Notes under the pieces: generated by a model | Databases searched by the model: none | Told to the model about the DNA's origin: nothing | What the model saw: the letters and a program-made list of their open reading frames with translations, nothing else | In this document: positions 46,706 to 58,164 of the stretch, piece by piece | How the letters are laid out: every line of letters begins with the position of its first letter | Numbering within the stretch: the stretch's first letter is position 1 | Source: Geosiphon pyriformis | Taxonomy: Eukaryota > Glomeromycota > Glomeromycetes > Archaeosporales > Geosiphonaceae | Assembly (NCBI GenBank): GCA_016748015.1 | Contig: JAAOMT010000295.1 | Coordinates: 1,414,748-1,478,747, forward strand | Direction: 5' to 3' | DNA length: 64,000 nucleotides | Program-made: the position numbers and the translations under genes

Positions 46706-48560
46706 TTATTGAGAAGAAGAGGAATTCGAACCTGCACCAAAACTGTTTACTTTGGCCAAAAGGCCCAGAACTGTTTCCATCAGACACTTCATGCTGTCTT
46801 CCAATTTGGACATCACAGATACATCAAAAGACACTGCTCCCACAACAATCTCACCACTGGTGGCTGCACCTGAACTCTCACTTATCACTATATCTGCCCC
46901 TTGATTCTGTGATGAGGGGGTCACCAATGGCTGACATCTAGGGCTTGGCTGGGAAACTATTGGCCCAAGTGCATCCAACCTCTTAGCCAGCTTACCCACC
47001 TGCTCCACAAGGCTGGCGAGACTGCGCTTAAGAGTGGCAAACCTATCATTGACTTCCATCGAAACCAGCAGGGATGACTCCATCTTCAAAGAGGAACCAG
47101 ATTTCACAGAAACATTTTGTTCAGAGAGAGGGTGAAAAGAAGACTCACTAGCAACCTTTGCCTAAGAGAGACCACTAAAAGAGACTGGATGAGCAACTGG
47201 AGCTGATCATTTGGCATAGATGGCTGCCAATCTGCTTTTATCTGTGTTTGACAGGGCTCTACACAAAAACAAACCTGAGGAAACTTTCCCACCAACCTCA
47301 CAGCCCAATGATGTATGGCCTGATTTCTTACACTTGGCACACTTAGCTGAGACAAGACAAGACCAGCGGAGATTAGTGCTCCTCAATACTGGCGTGGTTC
47401 CCACGATGGCATCCAGTGATTCAGCAAAATCAAAACAGACGACAGCACACTTAGCCCTAGCATATGTAACCAGATGACGATCAATGATACACGTCCTTCC
47501 ATCCACTAAAACAATAAAATCCCAGATGTTATGAGCAGTTATTCCCATTGGTAAAGTATAGAGCAGTGCCCTATGCTGGTTCCTTGTGTCCCATAATTCT
47601 TTGTTTAAATCTGATCTAGCTACTTGCACAGCATTCTTCCCAATTAAGATTGACTATTTTGCTGTGACCAAATTGGCATAACCTGATTGTTCAAACTCTA
47701 CCACAGCTTTCTGCCACAGCCCCACCAATTGCATCTTGATTGACTTAATTATTCCAAACTCGGAGAGCACAGCACGCACAGCCTTAGCTGACGTTCCAAC
47801 CGGAATTTCCTTCAACACCACAGCCTGATCTGAGTGACCAGCAGATTTTTTAAGATTGGTGTTTACCATGATATTTGCATTAGTAGCCATTTTAGTAGCC
47901 TTCACCAAACTCAATTCGGAAGTGAATGTCACCCGGATGATCTCAGCAAATTTTGAGGGGGTAGAAGCCTCTCCAAAACCATTGATTCTCGAAAACAATT
48001 TTCTGACCACCACCAATTTCTCTTGAGATGATTTTCCAGTAATCTTGTCTAAGCCAATATTTAAAGTGAAAAATTTACGGACGGAAATGGCAACCAACTT
48101 TTTGACAGGTGTGAAAAGTGCCAGTGGAGTATCAAGGAGAACATTATCATTATCTTTGTCAAGCAAAAAATCAATCTTTCCCAATGGTTTGCCCAGTGTC
48201 TTCTTTGTTTTGACTCTTATATCCGTAGGTGTCTGATCATGATCCCCTTCAGCAAGAGCACTGCTTTTGCTGTAGTCAAAACTGGTTTCCTCTACAAGGC
48301 ATTCCTCTTCCATGTCAACACTTTCAGATTTAGTGGTGTTACTAGTCTCAAAACCCCATGAGCTACTTTTCTGAACTTTAGGACTGATAACACTATCACC
48401 AGAACCACCTTCCAAAACCCTGCCTCTTCTCTTTTTATCCAAAAAAATAGGTCTGAAGCCGCCACCAAAAATAGAAGCTTTAGCAGCTTTCTTTATAACA
48501 GCAATACTACAGCCAATGATGGTCTTGTAGTCAAGAATAAAGGGTTTAGATTTATCATAC
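46706..48560 (-). pseudogene. LINE-1B ORF1: two RRM-like domains, CCHC knuckle, coiled coil
   Basis: The N-terminal part is basic, then acidic (47,654-48,442, with the frame open upstream to ~48,560: IIGCSIAVIKKAAKASIFGG). RRM-like domain 1 has EIPVGTSAKAVRAVLSEFG near 47,750. A second RRM-like domain at 47,629-47,380 has GRTCIIDRHLV. A knuckle CAKCKKSGHTSLGC follows at ~47,300. A Ser-rich stretch and a heptad-like segment (DRFATLKRSLASLVEQVGKL) finish it. The likely role is an RNA-binding chaperone for the element RNP. A few stops and a frame change remain. Confidence 0.8.
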
Positions 48561-48600
48561 TGAATTGTAAAAAACTTCTTTCAAAAAACTTTATGACTCT

Positions 48601-48946
48601 TTTTTAGGAATTTGGGATGAAGAAAAGTTTTTTGTTTTTTGTTTTAAATGTAATTTTTACTGTTTTTAAAATTTAAATTTTTAATGATAATAGATATTAT
48701 AAAAATAATAAAAATTATTAATATTTAAAAAAAATTATTCATGTGTTTATTAAAAAACTTAACCATATTTATTAATTATTAAAACAAAAAAATAGCTGAA
48801 ACTATTAATAAATTATAATTAATTCAATTTTAAATTATAAAATATATTTTAAATTAAATTAAATATTTAATTTTTTTTATTGTTTTAATAAAATATAATT
48901 CAATTATTAATTATATTAAAAAAATATATATAATTATATAATTTAA
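48601..48946. other. AT-rich spacer
   Basis: Nearly pure A/T after 48,650; no feature seen. Confidence 0.5.
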
Positions 48947-49672
48947 TAATTATTTTGATTAAAAAACATAGTTTTATTAATTATTATATGTAATATTTAT
49001 CATATAATTATTTACTTTATTTTTAAATAATAATTAATAATCTGATTAATAGTCTAGTTATTAATCTAATTATTAATTTAATTATTGTTTTAATTAATAA
49101 TTTGATATTTTATTTAATTACTAATCTAGTTATTAATTAAAACAATAATTATATAAATAATGAGTTTTTTAATTATAAAAAAATATAAAGTCAGAATTAA
49201 AATAATAAAATAATATTTTTATATTCAATGCTTTTTTTATTACTTATTTTTTTATTTTTATTTTAAGTATCTAAATATTTGTAAATAAAAAATTATTTGT
49301 TGATATTTATATAACTTATTTTTTTTTTCTTAATTTGTATTTTTAAAATTAACTTAAAAAGTAATTGTTTGCTTTTGTAATTTTTTAAATAAAAAAACAA
49401 TTAAAAAAACACAATAATATTAATTATTAATTTTAAAAATTATTAAGTAAAATATAAAATAATAATATTATTATTATTTTATTAATAATTATAAGCTATT
49501 TTTTTATTTTTTAAAAAAAATTAAATAATTGTGATTTTAAGCTTAATTATACGTATTAAATTTATACAAATTTAATTTATTTTTTTGATTGAATATTTTT
49601 ATTATTATTTTATTATTATATAATTCTGTTTTTTTTTGCTATTTGTTATCTTATTATTTTAACTTGTAATAA
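48947..49672 (+). repeat. extremely decayed Gypsy-1 LTR, + orientation
   Basis: With almost no G or C left, the sequence still follows the whole + oriented LTR. It has the ATTATATGTAATATTTATC start region, a 12-bp-like array, an AAGTATCTAAATATTTG block and the TTTTTTGCTATTTGTTATC end. This is the oldest-looking LTR of the window. Confidence 0.75.
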
Positions 49673-49935
49673 TATAATAAGTAATTTAATATATATAAAC
49701 CCAAATTAGAAAACAAAAAACATATAATTTAATTATATTAACCAAATTTATATAATTAATTATATTATTTATAATAATATTCTATTTTTTTATATTTTAT
49801 ATGCAAATTAATTATAAATAACTATATTATTTTATAATAATAAACAGCAAAAAACATATAAATTTTATAATTTTAAAACTTTTAAATAATATAAATTTAA
49901 AAATCCTAATAGTATTAATTTATTAAAATTTATAT
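49673..49935. other. AT-rich spacer before Gypsy-1D
   Basis: No feature seen. The last bases before the LTR are ATAT, which also follow the element at 57,363. Confidence 0.5.
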
Positions 49936-50649
49936 TATTATGAGTTGGAATAATAAGCTAACAAATAGCAAAAAAAAACAGGATTGTAAGATAATAAAAG
50001 AAATCAAAAAAATTTAACTTTAAAGAGTGAATTAAATGAGTATAAATACAATGTGTAAAATCAATCTTATAAAATATCTCAATCACTATACTTTTCAAAA
50101 GATAATGGAAGAATCTGAAGATAGAGGAATAGTCTATACTGTCAACAAATAATCACATACTAATATAATTCTATGTTTTATGTTAGTGTTCTTAGAATTT
50201 AATATTAGGTATTAGATATACTTTTCAGTTACGTTTTATTCAATAATTTTCAAATGCTATAATTACACATTTTAAGAAAAAGTAAGAAATAACCAACAAG
50301 TAATCTTTTATCCCAAGATGTTTAGATACTTGAAGATAAGAAAAAAGAAATTAGCAATAAGAAAAAGATTGAGATAAAAGTTGTTATTTTATTTATTTTA
50401 TTTCTTTGATTTCTGATATGTTTTTTTACAGCCAAGAGATTTATTGCTTATATAGTTATCAAAAGTAGTCAATAAACAGGTCAATAATTAGGTCAATTAT
50501 CAGATCAATAATCAAGTCAATAATTAGGTTAATAATCAGGTTATTAATTAAGTTAATGATTACTATCTAAAAATAGAGTGGCTAATTATATAATATTAGT
50601 GGCTAATACATGTAAAAACTAATAAAAAGTATGAGTTTCAACCATAATA
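49936..50649 (-). repeat. Gypsy-1D 3' LTR
   Basis: 714 bp. The outer end drifted to TATTATGAG from TGTTATGAA. The inner end is CCATAATA. Eight 12-bp units lie at 50,467-50,562. Confidence 0.9.
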
Positions 50650-51350
50650 TAATCTTCTCTAAAGAGATTAAGCTCTGGAAAAATCAAGTTATTTATAGGA
50701 TAATTTATTTAAAAAATTTTGTTTAATTTAAAGCTAACTAGTTTATTGAAGTTTTTAGTAGATAAGGTATATAATATTTAAGACAAAATGAGTTTTGTAT
50801 TCAAAAGACCAAATCTTTGTATTAAAGTTTTGGTTCTTTTAACAATAGTTAAAACTCTTGAGATATCTAATTGTACTATGCCCAAAATTTCTGTCTGTAT
50901 TTCTGAAGTTGTTTTCTTTATTAGTTTTATGTTTTCTATGATTTTACCAAAGTAACCATAGAGTTTTAATTGTCTTTCATATGACAAGTTTTTGTTTATA
51001 AACAAAATTTTTTGGAGTGTTTTTTTAATTATACTGGAAGATAAGAGTATAGCTGTTGTTATACTTTTTAACAGATATTTATTTATTTTGCTACCAATTT
51101 TTTCTCTTCTGGTAGTGGTTTTCTTGAGTCTAATAATAGTATGTATTCTACTGTTATCAATTATGGTAGTCTGTTTTCCAATGATCAGAATAGCATTTGG
51201 ATAGTTTTTGATTCAATACTTATGAAAAGTATAGAAGGTGTTTTGAATGTTTTGATTCAGAAAATAATTATTTATGTTAATTGAAAATACCTCTGTTTTG
51301 GAAATAGTGCATTTATTTATACTTGATTTTTGCTGATCATTTAAGTCGGT
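50620..51350 (-). pseudogene. Gypsy-1D third reading frame
   Basis: The same frame as in copies A-C. Open parts at 50,778-51,005 show YERQLKLYGYFGKIIENIKL. Upstream, RREKIGSKINKYLLKSITTA lies in the same frame but before a stop. It ends inside the LTR. Its frame offset to integrase equals that in copies A and B. Confidence 0.6.
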
Positions 51351-52440
51351 ATTACCACAACAGACAACTAATCAGGTTATTTATGATATTTTTTGAATTG
51401 TGTACTATAAACAGAACAATCATTAAAGATTGTTCAGAATTGATCTTGAAAAATATAAGAACCATTGTTCAAAACTTTGTTAATTATAAAAAGTTCTTTT
51501 TATCAACTAGAAAATTTATTACCATAGATATTGTCTCTGTCTGAACAATATTCCAATACTAAATCACTAACATTTAAAGAAAGTGTTTTATAAGTTTTTT
51601 TTTCTTAAGCTTTTCTTGGAACTGTTTTATTTTTTCAAAGACAATTATTCATGTTTCTACTAAGAAGTCAAGAATAGTACCAAGTTTTCTTTGCAAAATG
51701 TCTTTATAATTCCTTATTGTAATTTTTTCAAAAAGTATTATTTCAATGTCAGTTTTTATTAATAGTATTGTAATACATCTATAGAGCAGATAAAAAAGTT
51801 CATAACTCATTATGTCATAATTTACAGTTCTATAAGCAAACAAAGTTAAAGGCAGTATTTTGTTTCATATGTTTGTTTTTTTGCTGGTTTTAGTTAAGGT
51901 TTTACATAATGTTTTATTGAAATATTCCACTAGACCATTTGTTTGAGGGTGATAAAAAAAAGAAAGTTTATGATATATTCTCATTTTTCTGCAAAGTTTT
52001 TTAACCAGTATACTGAAAAAAGCTCTTTCTCTATCAAATAAAAGTTCTTTGGAGCAGTCATAACAGCAGATAATATTGAAATTGCTGTTTGGTTTGAAGT
52101 GGTTCTTGTTTTTACTTACTTTGTAAGATAATTAATAAGTGTAATAATATATCTATTGCTATTAGAAGTTATTGTTAAGGGTCTAACAACATCTATATTA
52201 ATTCTATCAAATGGTTGGCCAATAAAGATTGGATGAATATTTTTTTTCCAGTTAAGTTTTCTTCTTCTTTGGCAGATGTTAAAAATTTTAATGTACTCAG
52301 CAATGTTTTTTTCTAAGATAGGCCAATAATAGCAAGCTAAAGTTTTTTGAATTGTTTTCGTTTTTTCAAAGTGTTTAGCCAATAAATCAGTGTGTATGTT
52401 ATAAATCACAATTTTTTTTCCTTTAAATCTAATGATTCTT
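51350..52440 (-). pseudogene. Gypsy-1D integrase
   Basis: The zinc region at 52,116-52,409 is HTDLLAKHFEK and FNICQRR, with both His but one Cys lost to Phe. The core Asp is in NIDVVRPL. This is the only Gypsy-1 copy here with the catalytic Glu (NGLVEYFN, ~51,920). The C-terminal part (51,649-51,843) continues to a Y-STQFKKYHK tail. Stops remain. Confidence 0.82.
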
Positions 52441-52799
52441 TGAAGGCAGTCAGAATCTTTTCAATTTTTTTTATACAATTGGTTCTGGTGAATCAAATAG
52501 AAATTTAATTGTTTGCACAAATGTTCTTTTTGTTGTCAAGTATATTCTGGTGGGTATTATTCTTTATTCAAAAATTTCATTAAGGCAAAGTAGTTATCCA
52601 AGTCTATTATCATGTTTGTTTATGAGAGTATTACTAATAATTAAGTTGGTTTGGTTGAGAGGTTGTATTATTACTGAATAGTAAGTTTAGAGAGAATATC
52701 AGTGTTTTGATAATTTGCTCCTTTGTAATGTTGAATATCATAGTCAAATTCATCCAAAGAAAGTATTCAGCAAGTTATTTATTTATGTTTTAACTTTTT

Positions 52800-54200
52800 T
52801 TTATTGTACAGCCAAACCAAGGCTTAATGATCTGTTACTACTAAGAATTTTACACTAAGAAGATATTGGTCCCAATAACTAATAGCCCAAACTACTGCTA
52901 AGCATTCTTGTTTAGTAATTGAATAATTTTTTTCTGCTGGTGTAAGGGTTTTACTGACATATGCTATAGCATGTTTTTTGCCATTTTCATTTTTCTGTAA
53001 AAAGACAGTGCCAAGTTCATAACCAGATGCATTAGTGTACAGAATAAAAGATTGGTCTAGATCAGATTGTTTAAGAATTGGTTCAATAACAAGTTTTTTT
53101 TCAGAGTTTCAAAAGCCTTTTGTTAATAAATGCTCCAGTAATAATTGACATTTTTTTTGAGTAGCTGATTGAAAGGAAAGGCAATTTTGAAGAAATCCTT
53201 GATAAATTTGCAATAATAAAAAGCCAAACTAAGGAAAGAACATAGTTCAAAAATATTCATTGGTTGTCTAATATTCTGAACTTTTTCAACTTTAATTGGG
53301 TCAAAAAAGATTCTATCTTTTGTAATAAGATAACCAAAGAACTAAGTAGATTGTTGTTCAAAAAAAATTTAATTGGGTTTATCTTGAGGCCAGCATTTCT
53401 AAGGAGATCAAAAACTTTTTGCAAGTATTTAAAGTGTTTATTACAGGTTTTTAAGTATACCATTATGTTGTCCAAATAGACCAAAACAAAATTTTTTTTT
53501 ATTGATTCAAACACTTTGTTTATTAGATGTTGAAAGATAAGAGAAGTATTGATAAGACCAAAAAGCATGACTGTAAATTCATAAATATCATACTTGGTAA
53601 TGAAAGCAAATAGATAAGATGAGTTTCTCTGATAGTAATGATGTATTGTATCACATGAATCCAAAGGTATCACTTTTTTTTGAGATAACTGGGCTATTTT
53701 TAACCAACAGATTTTTAATATCTACTTTTTTTTCTTTAGGAAAGGGTTCTTTTTGTTCTACTGTAAGTGATTAAATTTTAAGTGGTTTACTTTCAAAAAA
53801 CTTTTGTACTTCTTTTAGTTTTTTTCTTAGTATTAAGCTAATAGTTTTCCAATTTTTGTAGTAGATTAAACAGAATTTGCATTCATTATTAGAAGAATAC
53901 AAGAGTTTATTACACCAGCACTGGGCATAAAAGCCATGTCACTAATAACTGTATTTTGCTTTTTTGTCAGACTTTCTATCAAAAGTTCTTCTAAGGATAT
54001 TATAGTAGGGCCAGCAGATCAGCTTGTTATTTATAATGATTTCTTTTCTGTTAGCTTTAACATTATTTAGTGGCTTGCCATTACTAGTGAAAATAATATA
54101 GGCAAGTTCAGTAGTTTTTTTTTGTTCTTCTTGATTTTCTTCTTTATCATTCTTATTATCATCTAATTTATTTGATTGCTTATCTTCTTGATTCTGCTTG
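52800..54200 (-). pseudogene. Gypsy-1D RT and RNase H
   Basis: A spacer with CWCNKLLYSSNNECKFC (~53,880-53,940) may bind zinc. RT at 53,257-53,673 contains FAFITKYDIYEFTVMLFGL and motif C VYLDNIM, with Asn at the second catalytic position. RNase H follows with LYTNASGYELGTVF (~53,030) and LTPAEKNYSITKQECLAVVW (~52,900). The first RNase H Asp is also Asn. Several frameshifts are present. Confidence 0.82.
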
Positions 54201-54217
54201 AATACTGAAGGAGTTGT

Positions 54218-54664
54218 CTAATAATAACACTTAACCACAATAAGTTTCTTATTATATCTGATGATTAGCTTATAAAGTTCATAGTTAAATAGTGTTTTGG
54301 CTTTCTTAAACCACTTATTGCCAACAATTATGGTGTATTCTTTTGCTTCAAATACTTCCATATTAGTTTCAATGCTAATGTTATTGATGTAAACAAGAAC
54401 AATTTTGGCTATATTCAGGCCTTTTTTCTTGTCATTATGTATATTAGTCATAGATTGAATAAAAAATTCATTAATTTTTCTTTCAATGGCTTCTAAAAAG
54501 TGTTTGGAAATTATACTAACAGATAATCTACTGTCTAAAATTAAGTCAATAAAATAACCAGCCACTTGGACTTTGCAAATAAGAAAGGTAACATTGCTGT
54601 TGTCAACAAGTCTAGCTTGACAAGAGTGTTTGTTGGTTTTTGGTGTTTTTTTCTTTGGAATCAA
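54218..54664 (-). pseudogene. Gypsy-1D aspartic protease
   Basis: 148 open codons. The active site is LILDSRLSVSIISKHFL (~54,510-54,560), D-S-x form. Then come the INNISIETNMEVFEAKEYTI strand region and IIVGNKWFKKAKTLFNYEL, where retropepsins carry the ILG-type motif. The domain seems intact, though upstream and downstream frames are cut. Confidence 0.8.
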
Positions 54665-54899
54665 TAATTTGTAAAGATTTTTTTTGAATTGTGGATGAGT
54701 TATTAGTTGACCAAATATAATATGTACTGGGATTTTTATGAAATCTTTAACAACAGAATAAGAACCAGACTTTTGTACTACTTTTGAAGATTCTAACTTT
54801 GAAAGATTTTTAAAAACTTTAGCCTTTGGTGGTTTATGTTATTAGCAGTTGATGTAAATGTTTTGTTTGGGTCCAGAATGAAATCAATCTTGACTTTTT

Positions 54900-56583
54900 T
54901 CTTCTTTTTTGTTGATTCAGAGGTATTAATTGCTAATTCATTCATGTTATGGTCATTATTAATTAAATTAAAAGCATAAAAAGGGTTTTTTTCTGGTTAG
55001 CTTGCACTCTTATCTTTTGGAGGTGTGCCTACCAGTTTAAAGGCTAATAAATAGTGGGTTTAACTAAGAAATCCTCTCCAAAGAAATTAATGTTAGCATA
55101 ATTGGGTTTTTAATTGGGGACATTGTTGTTGATAGTTTTATTGTTTTAATTATTATTGTTTCTGAAAGCTGGAAGAGACAAAAAAAGATTGTTGCAATCT
55201 TTGGAAAAATGTTCAGTTAATTCACAACAATAACACACAAGTGGGCCACAATTTTGTTGTTTTTGATAAGAGAGTTGTTAAAGCTGATTAAAATAAAATT
55301 CATATTTGGGTCTTTGGAATTGTTGATTTTCTTTGACTGCTTGGACTAAAAGTTCCAGTAACTGGGCAAGATTGGCTGTAAGTCTATTTATCAATTGTTC
55401 ATTAAGATCTGAAGTTTGGACAGCAAAAAAAGTGGCAGTCATTTGAGAAGCAGAAGCCATAACAAGAGTAAGAGCAAAAACTGGAAATGTGAATCCCAAG
55501 TGCATTCTTTGATTGTTTTCAATTCATTGGGCTAATTCAATGATTATATCTATTGTAAGATTGTTTTTTAGAACCAGAAGAGGCCAAAGAGCATATGAAA
55601 GATCAGTTCTCAATTTTTTTGTAAAGGAGTAAATTTTTTGTTCTTCTGTCCAGTTTTTTTCAGAGTCTATCCACTTGATTAATTTTCTGATTGCTTTGGC
55701 ATATTCAGTTACAATTTTACCAGAATCTTGAGTTCTTCTTTCTAATTCCATGCACCATTTGGATATCAAAATAGAAGTTCTAAATTTTATTTTAAACTAG
55801 ATAGTAAAAAAGATGTTGTCTTTTTCAGCATTTGCAGATATCTATTTAATGATTTTTTGCTAAGCATTGGCATTGGTTTCTTGTAAAAACCAAGTAGCAG
55901 AAAAGTCTTAAAGATAGCCACCAATGATTTGGAACTTGTATTCATTATCATATTGGTTGGCTGTGGTAGTTTTTTCAAAGTCATTCAACTATTCAATTGG
56001 ATCTTGTGTATTACTTTTAAATAATAGTAATAATATATTATTTCTTTATCTTAAAGCAGTTTGTATGTCTTGAAAAACGATCAGAATGTTTTGTTGCATA
56101 GAATTATTAGCCATTGGTTCAAAAGTAGCTGTTTGTGTAGAATGTTCTAATTTACTTGAAAAGAGATTAAAAACAGGAGCAGTTTGATAGCTTTTTTTTT
56201 CTGTTTCAAAAAAAGTTTCAGCTAACTGATAGACAGCAATCCAAATGTGAATTTGGTGATTTAAGTATTCAGAATTAGAGAGCTGTTGTTTAAATATTGT
56301 GGAATATAAAAGCTGATTGATGCTGTTGTTTTTTTTTTTTAAAGTTGTCTTTAAAATAAGCTTGGTCAAAGTAATAAGTTGTATAGACTGTGTAGGTTTT
56401 AGCTAAATGCTTGTTTAAAAACCAGTTCCAAAAGTTTTAAAATTGTCTACTGAATTGTTTTTCAATAGGAAAACAAATCAAACAGAAGAGCAAAAAATTG
56501 AGTTCAATAAAGTTTAGATCATTTTTGTTATGTGCTTCTAAGTGTTCTTTTAATTGTTGTAACAAATATAAATAATTATCCAT
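54900..56583 (-). pseudogene. Gypsy-1D gag
   Basis: It starts at ATG 56,583 (MDNYLYLLQQLKEHLEAHN). The retrotransposon Gag core lies at 55,524-55,769 (RRTQDSGKIVTEYAKAIRKL, DLSYALWPLL). A spacer follows at 55,278-55,505, then an intact CCHC knuckle CYCCELTEHFSKDC at ~55,205-55,246, and an Asn-rich tail. Stops at 56,369-56,460, ~55,985 and ~55,770 break it. Capsid and RNA-packaging role in the intact form. Confidence 0.85.
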
Positions 56584-56612
56584 ATAATAGAAAACAAAAT
56601 GAATTTTAACAA

Positions 56613-56629
56613 CTTTACAGGAAGCACCA
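56613..56629 (-). other. candidate primer binding site of Gypsy-1D
   Basis: TGGTGCTTCCTGTAAAG on the minus strand, six bases after the LTR end. The TGG is as expected for pairing with tRNA CCA. Confidence 0.5.
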
Positions 56630-56635
56630 CTTTTA

Positions 56636-57362
56636 TGTTATGAATTAGAGTAACAAGCTAACAGATAGCAAAAAAGAACAGAATTGTAGGGTGATGAAAG
56701 GAATCAAAGGGAATTCAATTTTAAAGAACAAATTGAATAAGTATAGATTCAATATGTGAGATCAGTCTCATAAAATATCTTAGTTGCTATACTTTTTAAA
56801 AGATAACCAGAAAATCTGAAGGTAGAAAAATAGTTTGTATTGTTAATAAATAATCACCTACTGGTATAATTCTATGCCTTATGTCAGTGCTCTTAGAATT
56901 CAATATTAAATATTAAATGTACTTTTCAGTCACATTTTATTCAATAATCTTCAAATACTACAATTACATATTTTAGAAAAAGGTAAAAAATAACCAACAA
57001 GTAATTTTTTATCCCAAGATATTTGGATACTTAAAGATAAGGAAAGAGAAATTAGCAATAAGAGAAAGATTGAAATAAAAGTTGTTATTTTATTTATTTT
57101 ATTTTCTTGATTTTTGACATGCTTTTTTACAGCTAAGAGATTTATTGCTTATATAATTATCAAAAGTGGTCAATAATTAGGTTAATAATTAAGTCAATAA
57201 TCAGATCAATAATCAGGTTAATGATCAGATCAATAATCAGATCAATAATTAGATTATTGATCAGGTCAATAATTACTATCTAAAAATAGAATGACTAATT
57301 ATATAACATTTGTGGCCAATACATATAATAACTAATAAAAAGTATGAGTTTTAACTATAACA
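56636..57362 (-). repeat. Gypsy-1D 5' LTR
   Basis: 727 bp with intact 6-bp terminal inverted repeats TGTTAT/ATAACA. Nine 12-bp units lie at 57,168-57,275. Confidence 0.9.
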
Positions 57363-58029
57363 ATATATAAAACTTTTTATTAAAATAGTATAAATATTAT
57401 TAATCTAAAAGTTTATTATAAAAAGTTAAAAAACACAATTTTTATTAATTAAGTTTTAAACTTAATAATTTGGCATTAATTTAATTAAAACCAAAATATT
57501 AATTAAAATATCAAACAAAAATAGTTCTATTTTAATTAATATTATTAATAAAATTTTTAAAAAAGATAAATATTGTTTTTATTAATTAACTGTATAATAA
57601 AAATAAAAAAGTAATTTATTAAAAAAATTTTAAGAAAAAAAAATTTGAATCTTAAAAATCTAATTTATAAATAATTTAAAATTTGCTTATTTTTTTGTTA
57701 AATTTAGTAGTTAATAAATATATAATTAATATATTTATAGTTTTTCTATTTGTTAATATTTCTAATTATTTAATATCTTTAATATTTATTTTTAGTATTT
57801 ATTAAATATCTTATTATTTGGTTATTTTAAAAGTTTATATAAATAGTTTTATTAAAAATTAAAAAATTTTTTATGTAATTAATTATAATTATTTACTTTA
57901 AAAATATAAATATTAATATTTATAATAATATATTATTTATTTTGGCCAAGTTTACAATAATAATTTTAGCTTTTAAATATATTTTGCTATAATATTTATG
58001 CAATATTTACATAAATAATTTAACTACAA
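57363..58029. other. AT-only spacer
   Basis: Almost pure A/T, no ORF or repeat match found by eye. Confidence 0.55.
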
Positions 58030-58164
58030 TTTTTTTTTTTATTATCATTTAACAAGCAAAATCCAAACACTGCCTAGTGCAATACATCATACAAATGATC
58101 TAAACTAGGTGTGAATCATGCATTATCTACACGTAACCAGCCACTTGGACCAATCAGGACAACA

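Larger units (their letters stand above)
41882..48600 (-). mobile_element. LINE-1 copy B, near full length, minus strand
   Basis: About 6.7 kb with ORF1 and ORF2 both recognisable and long open stretches. The 3' end is a TAA/A-rich tail at 41,882-41,908, preceded by the family 3' UTR. GC is visibly higher than in the surroundings, so it is a fairly recent copy. The 5' end near 48,600 is uncertain because no full-length reference is at hand. Confidence 0.9.
49936..57362 (-). mobile_element. Gypsy-1 copy D, full length with both LTRs, minus strand
   Basis: 7.4 kb between LTRs of 714 and 727 bp. Order on the minus strand: 5' LTR, primer binding site, gag, protease, Cys-rich spacer, RT, RNase H, integrase, third frame, short purine tract, 3' LTR. 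The possible 4-bp target duplication is ATAT, weak because the surroundings are A/T. The LTR pair differs at many sites, mostly by transitions, so the copy is not recent. Frames are interrupted but much better kept than in copy A. Confidence 0.92.
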
